NCBI GenBank assembly: GCA_946122785.1
Contig: CAMGYJ010000006.1
Span: 69,069,676-69,133,675 of the forward strand
Direction: 5' to 3'
DNA from: Linum tenue
Taxonomy: Eukaryota; Streptophyta; Magnoliopsida; Malpighiales; Linaceae
DNA length: 64,000 nt
Shown here: positions 23,390-37,982 of the stretch, piece after piece
Numbering within the stretch: the first letter of the stretch is position 1
Layout: every line of letters begins with the position of its first letter
Program-made: the position numbers and the translations under genes
The notes under the pieces: generated by a model
The model's input: the letters and a program-made list of their open reading frames with translations, nothing else
Databases searched by the model: none
Told to the model about the DNA's origin: nothing

Positions 23390-24420
23390 CGCATCTAGCC
23401 GAGTCAGGATGTGGCTATGAAGGGGATCATTGCAAGAGAAGGCACAACTGGTCGGAGGCTATTGCCGTCTCCCTGATGAGCCCAAGGCAGGGCGAAACCA
23501 GTTGGCATGCGTATGCAGAGAGGCTGGTCTTGAGGAATGAGTGCACCTCAAGACGCCGCACGGACTTCGGAAGTCTATGTCCGTGACAAGTGGTATCAGA
23601 GCCTGGTTAGGCTGAAGAGCCTAGTTCCTCTCTCAGTACGGCATAGGTCGTGTATGGGCCGACCTATGCCCGAATGAGAGGCGGTCCTGGGTGAGCATAT
23701 CAGGCGGTCCAGACGCAGATACACATGTGTTGCGCCGTTGTGGGGGACCTCGACAGGCTGAAGATGCAGCGGCCGAGAATGCCGTTCAACCGAGGAACTA
23801 ACGCTAGCGAGAGCGTAGGGTGAAGGTCGATTGAGGTACAAACGCTGGGAGTAGCGTAGGGTGAAGGTCGACTGAGGTACTAGCGCAGCAGAAGCAAAGA
23901 GTGAAGGTTGATGTCGAGGGGCGAAGCGGTATGTGCGCGGGGCACAGCAGGCTAGCGCGAGAGACGCGACCGGAGACTGTCCATCAGGGGGTGGTATCGT
24001 ATGCGGACGCCCACAATCGGTTCGAGAGTTGCAATACATGCTGCGGAGAGAATCATTCTTCACCAGCACGTGGACGTGCTGCATTATGAGTGGTGGAGAA
24101 TGTCACGACCCGAAATGTCGTGACCGTATTGATCGTCTGAAGAACGCTGCCATCTGGTTGTCTTGCCATGAGAAGGGTAAAGGGGGCGACATTAGCGATA
24201 AGGCGTTGTCTGCCTGTGCATCGCATCTAGCCGAGTCAGGATGTGGCTATGAAGGGGATCGTTGCAAGAGAAGGCACAACTGGTCGGAGGCTATTGTCGT
24301 CTCCCCGATGAGCCCAAGGTAGGGCGAAACCAGTTGGCATGCGTATGCAGAGAGGCTGGTCTTGAGGAATGAGTGCACCTCAAGACGCCGCACGGACTTC
24401 AGAAGTCTATGTCCGTGACA
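23389..24420 (+). mobile_element. TRIM-like LTR element, left LTR truncated
   Basis: Right LTR 24101-24420 (320 bp) begins TGTCACGACCC and ends GTCCGTGACA. The last 200 bp of the same LTR recurs at 23389-23588 with only a few changes. Directly after the left LTR is a tRNA-iMet primer binding site, TGGTATCAGAGCC, at 23591. The interior (about 500 bp) has no coding capacity and holds a short tandem repeat around CGTAGGGTGAAGGTCGA (about 23815-23880). A purine-rich GGTGGAGAA precedes the right LTR. The size and absence of genes fit a TRIM or a deleted LTR element. The first 120 bp of the left LTR are lost at the junction with the Gypsy gag. Confidence 0.85.
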
Positions 24421-24431
24421 CCTCCCACTGG

Positions 24432-25571
24432 AGAGATTTTTCCAAAAATAGCACTTTTTAAAAAAATAATTCCAAAAATAGCACCCAACTCCGAAAAATT
24501 CCAAAAATAGCACCATTTTTGCAAAACCACCACCCGGAGGTGCGTTTTTCGATGAAAACGCCACCCGAGGGCGCGTTTTTTGATGAAAACGCACTGGTAG
24601 GGAGCGGTTTTGCAGACCGCACCCCCAGGGTGCGTTCTGCCTTTTTTTTTTTTTTTTGAAAAATCCTAACTTAGGTGGAAACTTCAAACGAACGTATCTT
24701 TATGTTCGGGTATCCGATCGTCGCGATTTTTTTTTGATTCCGCATAACTTTTTGAGATCTTGCAAGCCGAAGACTGCCAAAGGTGGTTTGGTCTCGCCTT
24801 CTTCCCAAAAAATGTCGTTTGCTACCCTGAACGAACTTTTTTCCAATTTCGTCAAACTTTGGACAACTATAACTTTGTGCTCCAAAATCCAAATGGCATG
24901 AAATTTTTTTTTTATTTCGCATAAATTTTTAAGGAATACAACTTTTATCATAGACATAATTTCAAAATGTATGTGGATTGCTGAGAAGGGAAGATAAGCT
25001 ATTCCCAAAATCCTGTATATCCAAAAATAATTCCTGTTTTGAAAATACATTCCTAGTAAAAATTGTAGTCCTTAAAAAGTTATGCGAAATAAAAAAAAAA
25101 TCATGTCGTTTGGATTTGGAGCACAAAGTTACGGTTGTCCAAAGTTTGACGAAATCGGAAAAAAGCTCGTTCGGGGTAGCAAACGACATTTTTTGGTACG
25201 AAGGCGAGACCAAACCATCTTTGGCAGTCTTCGGCTTGCAAGATCTCAAAAAGTTATGCGGAATCAAAAAAAATCGCGACGATCGGATACCCGAACATAA
25301 AGATACGTTCGTTTGAAGTTTCCACCTAAGTTAGGATTTTTCAAAAAAAAAAAAAAAAAAGGCTGAAAGCACCCTGGGGGTGCGGTTTGCAACCAGAACG
25401 CACCCTGGGTGTGCGCGGTCTGCAAAACCGCTCCCTACCAGTGCGGTTTTCATCGAAAAACGCACCATCGAGTGGCGGTTTTACAAAAATTGTGCTATTT
25501 TTGGAATTTTTCGGATTTAGGTGCTATTTTTGAATTTTTTTTTTAAACAGTGCTATTTTTGGAAAAATCTC
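24432..25571. mobile_element. 1.14-kb inverted-repeat (foldback / MULE-like) element
   Basis: Two arms of about 520 bp (24432 to about 24955, and about 25052 to 25571) are inverted copies around a spacer of about 100 bp. Ends are AGAGATTTTTCCAAAAATAG and its complement GGAAAAATCTC. Flanking CCCACTGG (24424-24431) and CCCACGGG (25572-25579) may be an 8-bp target duplication with one mismatch. The arms contain further short inverted motifs around GCGTTTTTCGATGAAAACGC and GGGTGCG. No convincing protein. Similar repeats with AAAATAGCAC ends are associated in plants with Mutator-like and MAIN-like sequences (from memory, not tested). The right end lies 171 bp upstream of the VPS35 start codon. Confidence 0.85.
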
Positions 25572-25579
25572 CCCACGGG

Positions 25580-25741
25580 CCGTTACTGGGTTTTTTTAAG
25601 GGAAAAAAACCGCTCTATGAAAAAGAAAAAAAAAACCGCGGTCTCTTCCCATTCTCTATTTCTCCATTAGCCCGCTAGATCCGAACCAGAAGAGCTCCGC
25701 TCCAGCAGAGTCAAATTGAGAGAGAAGAAGGAAGAAGAACG
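25580..25741 (+). promoter_or_regulatory. VPS35 leader and proximal promoter
   Basis: About 160 bp between the inverted repeat and the start codon, with a CT-rich stretch and a GAGAGAAGAAGGAAGAAG purine tract just before ATG. No clear TATA box. The promoter proper may lie within or beyond the inverted repeat. Confidence 0.4.
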
Positions 25742-25836
25742 ATGTTGCTGGACGGAATCGAGGACGAAGAGAAATGGCTGGCGGAAGGAATCGCCAGCGT
25801 TCAGCAGAACGCCTTGTTCATGCATCGCGCGCTGGT

Positions 25837-25870
<34 letters not shown>

Positions 25871-28800
25871 CAGTTTATCGGACTACTTCTCTGTTCTCTT
25901 CTCGCTCCGTTGAATTGCTTCAAAAATTTTGGCGGTGGAAAACTTAATTTCATCTTCTCAGGACGCTAATAATCTCAGAGATGCTCTCAAGTACTCAGCT
26001 CAGATGCTTTCCGAGCTCCGAACGTCAAAGCTCTCGCCTCACAAGTACTACGAGCTCTGTAATTACCTCGCTCTCCGAACTCTCTTTCAAACTCGGAATT
26101 CTGGTTTCGTATTTCATCGAAGGGGAGAGTTTTGATGGTGACTGCACATTTTTGGCGAGAATTTGTAGATATGCGAGCGTTTGATGAGTTGAGGAAGCTG
26201 GAGATGTTCTTCAAGGATGAGAGCAGGCATGGAGTTTCAGTCGTCGATTTGTATGAGCTTGTACACCATGCAGGCAACATATTGCCTAGACTGTAAGTGT
26301 TCTCCTTACCACTACCAGTGATAGAGGCATTGAACTGTTGAAGCTTGTCTTAGGTTTAAGTTTGAATTGGAATTTCGCGAGCGTTTGTTTGGCGGTTTGC
26401 GAAGCTGAAACGTGATATTCGTTACTAGGTACCTACTCTGTACGGTTGGATCAGTGTATATGAAAACAAAGGAAGCTCCGCCCAAAGATGTGCTTAAGGA
26501 TCTCGTGGAAATGTGTAGAGGTGTTCAGCATCCTGTTCGTGGATTGTTTCTCAGAAGTTACCTCGTTCAAGTCAGTAGGGATAAGTTGCCTGATATTGGT
26601 GCTGATTATGAAAGGTAAGCAGATTACTCCTCGGCGATTCTTCACAAATTGAGTTGTTCCTTAGAATGTAAAAAAAATCACTGATGTGCTTTCTGATTAT
26701 AGGTTAAGGCAGTGAAAAGCTCTAGGTAAAGAATAATATGTAGTTCAGAAAGGACAAAGAATTCTGTAGTTAATCATAATGATATATAAATACCTAGTGG
26801 ACTGTTATCGTGGTATCTAGATTACAATGTATTTGCATAAATTTTCATTTGATCAGTTCACTATGTGGCCTCTTGATGCAGTGGCCCTCTTCTGATTGTT
26901 TCTTACATTCGATTTTGACGTGTCACTTCCAGAGATAGAGAAGGCAGCACTGTCATGGATGCTATAGAATTTGTGCTGCAGAATTTCGTGGAGATGAATA
27001 AACTTTGGGTCCGGTTGCACCATCAGGTTTGATGTTTATCTCTACATTATTGTTCTCTTTTACCATGTTATTGCCATGCATAGCACCATGATACTTGATT
27101 TTGCAATGCCGTACAGGTAAAAAAATGAATCATGAGAACATGATTTTTGGCTATGCAGGGTGTTTTGGTGTTTGGTGACCTGAGTTGAGGACTTCAATTG
27201 GGCTTTCTGGTCTGCAGGGACCTGGTCAGGATAGAGACAAGCGGGGAAAGGAAAGAAGCGAGCTCCGTGATCTTGTAATGATCTTTTATGTCATGCCCGT
27301 CGGTTCAGAAATAGCAAACATTATGTGGTGGCTGCAGTTTACTATATAAGTGATACCTGTAGCTTTGCTCTTGTTAGGTGGGGAAGAATCTTCATATTCT
27401 TAGTCAACTAGATGGTGTGGACCTTGAAGTGTACAGAGAGAATGTTCTTCCCAGAGTCTTAGAGCAGGTATGATTGGTTTCTTCTCATGTTGCTACTTTT
27501 GCTTCCCTTGAGGAGCCAATCGGGCCGCGCATGACGTCTTGTTGTCTCTCAAGCATCTAAGCAAAGTCCGTATGTTGGTGCAGGTTGTCAATTGTAAGGA
27601 TGAACTGGCACAGTATTACTTGATGGATTGCATAATTCAGGTCTTCCCAGATGAGTACCATTTGCAGAGCCTGGAGACACTATTAGCAGCTTGCCCGCAC
27701 CTTCAGGTAACTTGTTCTCCTCTCAAAGGACTTAATCCTCATTTTGTCATTTGTTGCATAAAATCCATGGCTCCACCACTCAGAATGTATTGCATATCTC
27801 TGTTATTATATTATCTGGCACAACCTTAACACCGCAATAGGTATTGCAATGTCATATTGGATGCTATTTATGAAGTTGCAAGTCTAACGATTGAGGTTCT
27901 GGTTGAGATGGTTTCTTCTTTTTCTTAATTTTCTTTTAATGAATAAGACATATTGTAGATAACTAGATTCCACCAAAGGAAATGGAACCTTTAATTAACA
28001 CAGATGAATATCTTCTGAAACTAGTTTTATAGTGCTTAAATGATGTGCAGTTAACATGGTGTTGGGTCTCTACGTGAAAGGAAACTTCTTTATGAGACAC
28101 TTGTGTCAGGTTGACATACTGATTCTTCTCATGTTATTTCCAGCCAACTGTAGACGTCAAGACTGTTCTCTCTCAGTTGATGGACAGATTTTCTAATTAT
28201 GCAGCCACCTGTCATGATGTGAGTACGTTTAACTAGACCTCCTGTTATCTTCCATTATCTTTATTCATCGTTCTTCTTCCAGGTTCTACCAGAGTTCTTG
28301 CAAGTAGAAGCTTTTGCTAAATTGAGCAGTGCTATTGGCAAGGTTAATCACTTTTGCTTTCTTGCTTTATTACTTCAGTTCTCTATGGAGTTATTTCATT
28401 TATTTCATAGGAACTGCTAGTCATAGGCTTACTACTGCACTGTAAATGACAGGTTATAGAAGCACAAGTTGACATGCCTGTTGTTGGAGCCATTACTTTG
28501 TATGTGTCTCTACTTACATTTACTCTCCGCGTTCATCCAGATCGTTTGGACTATGTTGATCAAATACTGGTATATTTTTCTTCTGATGTGGTAATGCGAC
28601 TCATCGTTATAAGAAATTACTTTGCCATCAAATTGATATAATCATTTAAATCATGTGTATTGGCTATAGGGTGCATGTGTGAAGAAGCTTGCTGAGAAGC
28701 CTAGACTTGAAGACAAGAGAGCAACCAAACAAATCGTTGTACTCCTGAGTGCTCCTCTGGAGAAATACAATGATATTGTCACTGCTTTAACACTTTCAAA

Positions 28801-31467
28801 TTATCCTCGTGTTATGGACCACTTGGATAATGAAACAAATAAAGTCATGGCTATGGTTATAATTCAAACCATCATGAAGAACAGTAGCTGCATTTCCACT
28901 GCTGATAAGGTATATCCTCAACAAATTTTGAAATCGAGAATGCATTCGGAACTTTTTATACGAATGTGTAGTAACTTGGTCATTGATCTTTGTAGGTTGA
29001 GGTCTTGTTCGAATTAATAAAAGGGCTCATAAAGGATTTAGACGGAACAACTGCAGATGAGGTATGAACTAACAGTCCTGCCTTAGTAGCCTGGTTTCTT
29101 TCTTTCTGAAGTTCCACTGCTGTCTGTAGTTTTCCTTGCCTATTCAACCTCATCCCTTCTAAATTGCCATTGATTTCTATCTGTTTCCTGGCACAAAAAT
29201 CTAGCTTGACGAGGAAGATTTCAAGGAAGAGCAAAATTCTGTCGCTCGCCTTATAAACATGTTATATAATGAAAACCCTGAAGAACTGTTGCAGGTACTT
29301 TTTGTGATTTCTTGCTGCATTTTTTAAACATCGTACGTTCATGTTTCCATTTTGCTCACTCAGCTCGCCTTTTGTTGTCAGATTATTTACACAGTGAGAA
29401 AGCACATCATGAATGGTGGGCCAACACGACTACCTTTTACAGTTCCCCCGCTTGTATTTTCCGCACTAACGGTATGGATTTGTTTTGGCTGTATAATAAT
29501 TCTTCTTCCTCATAACTAGTTTAAGGATCTGATCACCCCCACCGCCCCTTCCTTCCCAGTTCCCACGCATGAAGTTGAACTAGTCGGTTGTCATATCATA
29601 TGCAATGCACTTATAAAGGCCCTGTGATAGGACAAGTTTAGTATAGAGTTAAGGCTTTTGGAAATAGGACCTACTATGTCTTAAGGTTGAGTGATCTATT
29701 GTAGATTGATGATGTGGAGGCTATTTTTTCAATTTATCAGGTGCAAGACTTTGTGTCTGGCATTTTATTGTTTAAAATTATGTACATGGAACACAGCTTA
29801 TTAGATGCTTGCAAGCTCATGATGGAGATGTAGTGGGAGAGGAAGTGCCTGCAACACCAAAGGCTATTTTCCAGCTCTTGAATCAGGTAACTCTTTTGAC
29901 TCGTGATTTATCAGATGCTGTAATCATCGTGTAATTTATCTCTCAGTGGGCTTAGTTAGTTGCTCATTGGGTAAAACATGCTCTCAAGTAGAATAGCATA
30001 TTGGGATTCTGAATTTTTATCAGTGTAGGTGGTTAGCCTTTCTGGAACCCGCTTGATTTTTCTCTTGCATAATTGCCGTTTCAACTAGTCGAACATTGTG
30101 CCATTGTTGTAGTTTTAACTTTTAACATTTCTGAGAAATAGTTTAGTTCGAGTATCCAATATTGGTATATATGATACCCTTCTTGGTGGATACAGTGACA
30201 TAATTTACTTTTCATCAGACTATTGAAGCTCTTTCAGTTGTTCCATCACCCGAGCTGGCATTAAAGTTGTTCTTGCAATGTGCTGAGGTATGTATGGTCG
30301 ACCCTTTTGACAATTTAAGAATCTAGAGATGATGAAGAACCAAAAATAAATACAATGGACTAGATATATTTGCACTCTCGTATTACTTCTTCGATAAATG
30401 ATGGAAATTTTATAGATGAACGCACTGTTCACTCCATTTCTTCCTGGTTTCTAATTTATGTCTTTTTTTTTATAATCAGGCAGCTAACGACTGTGAGCTT
30501 GAGCCAATTGCTTATGAATTTTTCACCCAGGCTTATGTGTTGTATGAAGAGGAAATTGCGGTAATCAATTACTCTCTCGATCGGTCCCTTCAGCTGAATT
30601 CTGAATCAACAATTCATGGAGAATGGTTCCTTAATCCGCTTTCTGCTGAAGATTTTTTTTTTCTTGGAAATCAGGATTCGAAGGCTCAGGTGACTGCTAT
30701 ACATCTAATCGTTGGAACCCTCCAGAGGATGCAAGTATTCGGAATTGAGAACAGGGATACATTAACACACAAGGCCACCGGAGCAAGAATCCTTAACTCT
30801 TTCCTTCTCAGTAACTTGTTCCCTTTATTATATTAGCAAACCCCATGAATAACTTGGTTCTTCTTTCTTTTTCAAGTATTCTGCAAAGCTTTTGAAGAAG
30901 CCTGACCAATGCCGAGCAGTTTTTGCCTGCTCCCACCTCTTTTGGGTCGATGACCAGGATGGAGACAAGGATGGAGAGAGGTCCTTTTTAGAATCTGTAT
31001 TTTCATCAGACTTTTTATTCAAGTCAACATCTCTGACTTCGTGTGTCTTCTAATCTGTAATTTCAGAGTCCTGCTATGCCTGAAGCGAGCCTTGAGGATC
31101 GCAAATGCAGCCCAACAAATGGCCAACGCTGCCAGGGGGAGCAGTGGCCCAGTTACGCTCTTTGTCGAAATACTAAACAAGTAAAGCTCGGCCCCGACCC
31201 CAGCTTTGAAGTTGAAATCGTTGTTGGTCAGGCTAATCTTTCCTGTGTCTCTGCAGGTATCTCTACTTTTTCGAGAAGGGCAATCCGCAGATCACGAGCA
31301 ATATGATCCAGGATCTGGTTGAACTAATAACCGAAGAGATGCAAAGTGACTCTGTTACTGCCGATCCAGCTTCGTATGCTTTCTTTGCCAGCACGCTCCG
31401 GTACATCCGGTTCCAGAAACAGAAAGGTGGTAGTATAGGTGAGAAATTCGAACCAATTACTGTCTGA
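25742..31467 (+). CDS. VPS35: Retromer subunit VPS35
   Basis: Large alpha-solenoid subunit of the retromer (VPS26-VPS29-VPS35), which recycles vacuolar sorting receptors from endosomes. Twenty-two exons: 25742-25834, 25962-26058, 26169-26292, 26429-26614, 26933-27026, 27218-27274, 27378-27467, 27584-27706, 28144-28218, 28283-28342, 28453-28569, 28670-28909, 28996-29061, 29205-29294, 29382-29471, 29797-29886, 30219-30287, 30480-30560, 30675-30782, 30877-30980, 31067-31180, 31257-31467. They total 2379 nt, 792 residues, close to the usual 780-800. The frame is intact. The conserved PRLYL motif (about 103-107), which contacts VPS26, spans the exon 3/4 boundary. All introns are GT-AG except the one after exon 19, which best fits a GC donor. 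It faces the ROP gene tail to tail. Confidence 0.95.
25841..25867 (+). repeat. (CT)n microsatellite in VPS35 intron 1
   Basis: Uninterrupted CT dinucleotides for 27 nt, starting a few bases after the first donor site. Confidence 0.95.
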
Positions 31468-32294
31468 TTTCTCACATAGCAAAAGCGTATCAGTTTGGTT
31501 TCATTTTCCTAAATCGGGTTATAGAAATGTGTGGTCGATTTGAAAGAGGAGGTAGAGAGGAAATGAGTTGGGGGTAAAATATGATGTTTGGCTGAAATCA
31601 GCGTGTTTATTGTTTCTTTGGCAATGCGAATTTTTAAGCATGGAAGAAAAATGAGGGAGGGAGGGACGGAGGGTAGAATGAGTCTTTGATTTGGTTTTGT
31701 TAATTGTCCTCTGTGGTGGTGGGTGGTGGTTTTGAATGGTGCTTGTTGGATTAGGTTTAGTTGAAACGTAGTTGGACATAGGAAGGTAAGTAATCCCGCG
31801 GAATTGTAAGCACGAAGTGGATAAATGGGATAGGTTTTTACATTTCATTTCCATTAGTCTGTCTAATTTGTATCTCGACCTAGTTTTGTTTTTGTTTTTA
31901 ATCGCTACTATATTTGTCACTTTAAGTTAGGGTATTTGTAAAGTGTCCAGAAATAACAGGTGAATTAGTCTAGTAGCAACCTGTCATGGCAGAGTGGATC
32001 GCTTTACTTTCACTCATAATTCGGACTGGCATCAAGTGAAAGAAAAAAATGAGTGACAATGTGTTTCATTTGGCGTCAAACAAGATTACTTATGTCTCTG
32101 GAATGCATCGTCTGAATGTACTCAATTTGGCATCAACCAAGATTATTTGATTTAGCATTTAGACAGATTTCAAAAATAATAACTTGGGGGTAAAGGCTAC
32201 ATTTGGTCATTGAGATTACTAAATCGTATCATGTTTAGTCACTAGAAAATTTTAATATAAATTTTGGTTACTCGAATTACTGTAACAAGTCACA
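31468..32294. other. VPS35 3' flank
   Basis: Probable 3' UTR and spacer; no gene. Confidence 0.5.
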
Positions 32295-32460
32295 TTTAGT
32301 CACTCTCCTGTTAGTTTTCGTCCAACTCCATTCCATGAATGCAAAATGTGACACGTTTCAGTAAATGTGACCTGTTTCGGCAATTTGAGTGACTAAATGT
32401 GACACGTTTCGGTAATTTGAGTGACCGAGTTGGACGGAGGCTAACAGGAGAGTGACTAAA
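32295..32460. repeat. Inverted repeat, MITE-like
   Basis: 34-bp arms 32295-32328 (starting TTTAGTCACTCTCCTGTTAG) and 32427-32460 are inverted copies with about three mismatches. Between them GTGACACGTTTCGGTAATTTG is present in about two diverged copies. Related TTTAGTCACT phrases outside (about 32232) suggest the element extends somewhat to the left. Confidence 0.7.
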
Positions 32461-33461
32461 CATAGATGTGATTAATGCAAAAATCCGATCAAACATTTGA
32501 CTCATTGTAGTCCCATACCTCCGTCAATTTCCTTCGGAGCTATTTTCGCCAACAGAATGACTTCACACTCTCACCGGAAAATAACGAGGGGAACGTTGCC
32601 TTGTTACTCAATTTACGGTTTCACAAAGCCAGAACTTGGGAAATGCAGAAATGGCGCTCGCTCGGTCGAGCATAAAAGTTTCCTGGGTTCATGCAGCTGG
32701 CTGATCTTCGTTTGCTCTATTTCGTTAAACACAAGATACATGCATCTCCTTCCCGGATCACTTGCATCTGAACGATCAACAGTCCGCCTAGTTTATCCAA
32801 GTACCCTTTCTCAGCCACTCAATCCACTGTAGAATAATAACACAATCTCCAAACAGCAAGGACAACAAGAATACTTCAACAACGAACCTAAACAAAAACA
32901 TTTTTGTCTCATCCTTGCATTGCATAGTATCTTTCATCTTCCCAGTCATCGACGACCAGAACCACAAACCAAGACCCAAATAAACCCAGACATTTTGAAC
33001 CTACGGAAGAAGCCGACTGTTAACTCACACCACACCCACTACTTTCGAGCCCATGTCAAGTCATCCGACAGTTATGAAAACGTGCAGTGCTACTGCTAAC
33101 ACAGGTTTCACGCCTCACCGAAGTCAAGACTCCAGACCATCAATCCTATCATATAGCCAGGTTCCTTCAGACAAGTTCAAGGACATAATAACCCATCTTT
33201 ATCAGCTAGTGAGACACAACAAGAAAGCATGCTCGAGAGGGAATGCAGTTCAAAATACAGACGAGAACATTATGTAAGAAAGCAAGACGAATAATGAGTC
33301 TGGAATTTCCATCCTAAGAACACAACCCTCAAATACTATACAATAACGGATTTCTCAGCTTCCCAATTTCAGGGCCAGATCGGAGGAAAGACGATAATGA
33401 GAAGTTACCTAGGGGGATAGCTGGGGAAGAGAGACTTTCTTCCCACTTTGGGAGAATCAAA
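32461..33461. other. Spacer and ROP 3' flank
   Basis: No supported gene. Includes the probable 3' UTR of the minus-strand ROP gene. Confidence 0.5.
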
Positions 33462-35740
<2,279 letters not shown>

Positions 35741-36149
35741 TTGCTGGGCTGTATTTTCCGAAAAAAGCCCAATGGGGGCTACTGCTGTGTTTTTTTCGAA
35801 CTGAGGAATTCGTTTTTCCTCTATTTTCTTTGTTTTGTTTTGCAGAAACAAACTATTTTGGTTATGGAGAAAACTCCTAAGTGGGATCGGATATGATGGA
35901 TAAGTTATAATGGCAGTATTGTGACAACCAACCATTAAGAAGGGTTTACCAAAAAATTAATATTGTACCACATTAATTATTATAACGGTTTTAATAGATT
36001 TATAAGAACAGCTCAACATTATACATTAAATGAGTTAGTTGGGTTATATTGGATTAGGTTTTTGGACCTAAGTGGCCAGACTACCTCTTCCTGGCCTAGG
36101 TGACCGACCGCCCTCGTAGCCTCGATAATCGATGCCCCCCCCCCCCTTG

Positions 36150-36987
36150 TGACAAGCAAGTTGGTATGAAACATGACTCTAAAAAACTAAGTATTGGAAC
36201 AAGGCATGCTTGATAGCAACACAACTTAGAGAGTCATCCAAAAACTGAGTATGGATATCCACCTTGCCCGCAAGGCAGGCTTGGTAGCCAGCTAATAGGG
36301 TACCAAGCCAACAAGACAGATTTTGTAGTACCAACTAAATGCGGCTCCAAAAAAACTAAGTATGGAGATCAAATTGACGGAACAGGCTTGGTGAAAATGG
36401 GGTACCAAGCCGAGAGAGTGACAAGCTACCAGCTTAATGAGGCTCCAAAAAACTAAGTCCATATACTAAGCCGCCAAGACAGGCTTGGTAGCCAGGCAAT
36501 AAGGTACCAAGCCGACAAGACAAGTTCGGTACCAACATATGAAATTTGACTAAGTCTGGAAACAAGACAGACTTGGTTGCCAGCCAAGAGGGTACCAAGC
36601 CGACAAGGCAGGCTTGGTAGCAAGATATGAAATTTAGCTAAGTATGGAGCCAAGAGGGTACCAAACGGCAAGGCGGGTTTAGTACCAAGATGTCAAACCT
36701 CCCAAAAACAAAGTATAGATATCAAACTGGCAGGGGTGCCAAATCAATGAGGAAGGGACAAGGCGGTCAGCTAAGGTGGCGACCCAACGGGGTACCAGGG
36801 TGGCAAGGTACCAACTCGGTGAGATTCTAAAAACTAAGTAATAGACCAAGCCAACACGACTGGTTTGGTAGCAGGGACCTACATGACTGGCTTGGTGGCA
36901 GGAGGTGTCAAGCCGGAGAGGGCGAGGTACCAAGTCATTGGGATGGACTTGCTAGCAAGCTGGTAAGAGTGGCTTACCGACAAGGCA
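36150..36987. repeat. Degenerate tandem repeats (AAGCCGACAAGGCAGGCTTGG)
   Basis: Imperfect units combining GGTACCAAGCC, GACAAGGCAGGCTTGGTAGC and AAAAACTAAGTATGGA recur through the region with irregular spacing, for example near 36270, 36480, 36550 and 36600. A C12 run lies at 36135-36146. Not coding. Confidence 0.7.
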
Positions 36988-37273
36988 AGGCGGTAGGGTC
37001 TCAAGTCGACAAGACAAGCATAATACCAATATGACAAGTTGGTGTCATGACGAGTTTAGACTAAGTATGGAGTCTTACTGGGTAAAGGGACTATGTTATC
37101 CTCCCGTCAAGATGAGTAACAAAGCTTAGCTAACCATTAATATCTTAGTAAATCTCATCAAGTAAATTTTCTACTCAGTTTTATTAAAACGTAACAATAG
37201 CTACATTATGATAAACAAACTAAAAAAACACACACAAACCTAAATAATTATATTATAATAAATAAAATATTAG
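36988..37273. repeat. Direct repeat A, copy 1 (~285 bp)
   Basis: Starts GGTAGGGTCTCAAGTC and ends ATAATAAATAAAATATT. It is repeated with about 95% identity by eye at 37983-38266. Confidence 0.88.
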
Positions 37274-37377
37274 GGTGTGCCTACGGTGACATGCATGTCA
37301 CGGTGACTTCAACTTTCCGGTCGACCTCAGTTAGGATTCGGTCGACCTCATTTAGAATTCGGTCGACCTCATATAGG
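37274..37377. repeat. Short palindrome and 22-bp tandem repeat
   Basis: GTGACATGCATGTCAC (37287-37302) is a perfect 16-bp palindrome. CGGTCGACCTCA plus about 10 bp then occurs three times before the duplicated ROP segment begins. Confidence 0.7.
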
Positions 37378-37713
37378 ATCCGGAGATCGGGGAGTCTAAC
37401 AGCCTGCAGGAACCGCCATTGAAGGAAATGGGGAGTAGGTTTTGCGAACTGAATCAATGAGGTAGTAGAAGGATTCGGAGAGCAACCCTAACTTCTAGAG
37501 AGAGAGAGTAGCTGGTGGTTTGAAATATGGTAGAGGAGAGAGGGAGCAGGCGAGGATTGGGTAATGAATTCCTTTTCTTTCCTTTTCGAATGAATTGAAT
37601 TGAATTGAATTTGTCTGGCTTGCTCTGTCGTGGCTGTGTGACCTGCCCCGATTCCCCTTGCCACTGCCACCTGCCCGTTTGGACAGTGCGCTTTGGATTC
37701 ACCTTCTTTCTCT
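37378..37713. repeat. Duplicated ROP upstream segment, copy 2
   Basis: Copy of 35393-35740 without the ROP coding sequence. On the right it runs straight into a T-run (the polyA of the minus-strand LINE fragment). Confidence 0.92.
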
Positions 37714-37980
37714 TCTTTTTTTTACAGTAGGACACTTTTTCCATTACTTGGGGTGGAAGAAAGCCACAAATTACAGTAGGGGAGCCACAATATCAAGGAC
37801 GTTAATCCAGTCCGGGGGCAGTTGGTTCCTGGCACAGGACCTTGCCACCCAGTTTGCTTTAACATTAAGCTTTCTACTGAAAAACTCGACTCGGATCGAA
37901 GGGAAAGAGCAGTATAGTTGTCGTATGGTTCCGATCCATGCCGCAGCTCGCCATGGCCATAACTCCGGGCTTCCATTCAC
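37714..37980 (-). pseudogene. LINE 3' fragment, RNase H-like end with polyA
   Basis: Minus-strand reading includes VEFFSRKLNVKANWVARSC and, shortly after, LPPDWI, a pattern typical of the end of the RNase H-like domain in plant non-LTR elements. Stop codons follow, then an A-run (T-run on the plus strand at about 37719-37726). A short 5'-truncated LINE tail. Confidence 0.55.
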
Positions 37981-37982
37981 TG

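Noticed and set aside
24656..25316. Several 60-120 residue frames inside the inverted repeat
   Set aside because: They appear in mirrored pairs on both strands because of the inverted repeat, and none has a recognisable domain.
36453..36933. Leu/Trp/Ser-rich minus-strand frames
   Set aside because: Produced by the degenerate AAGGCAGGCTTGG repeats; no start context, introns or motif.
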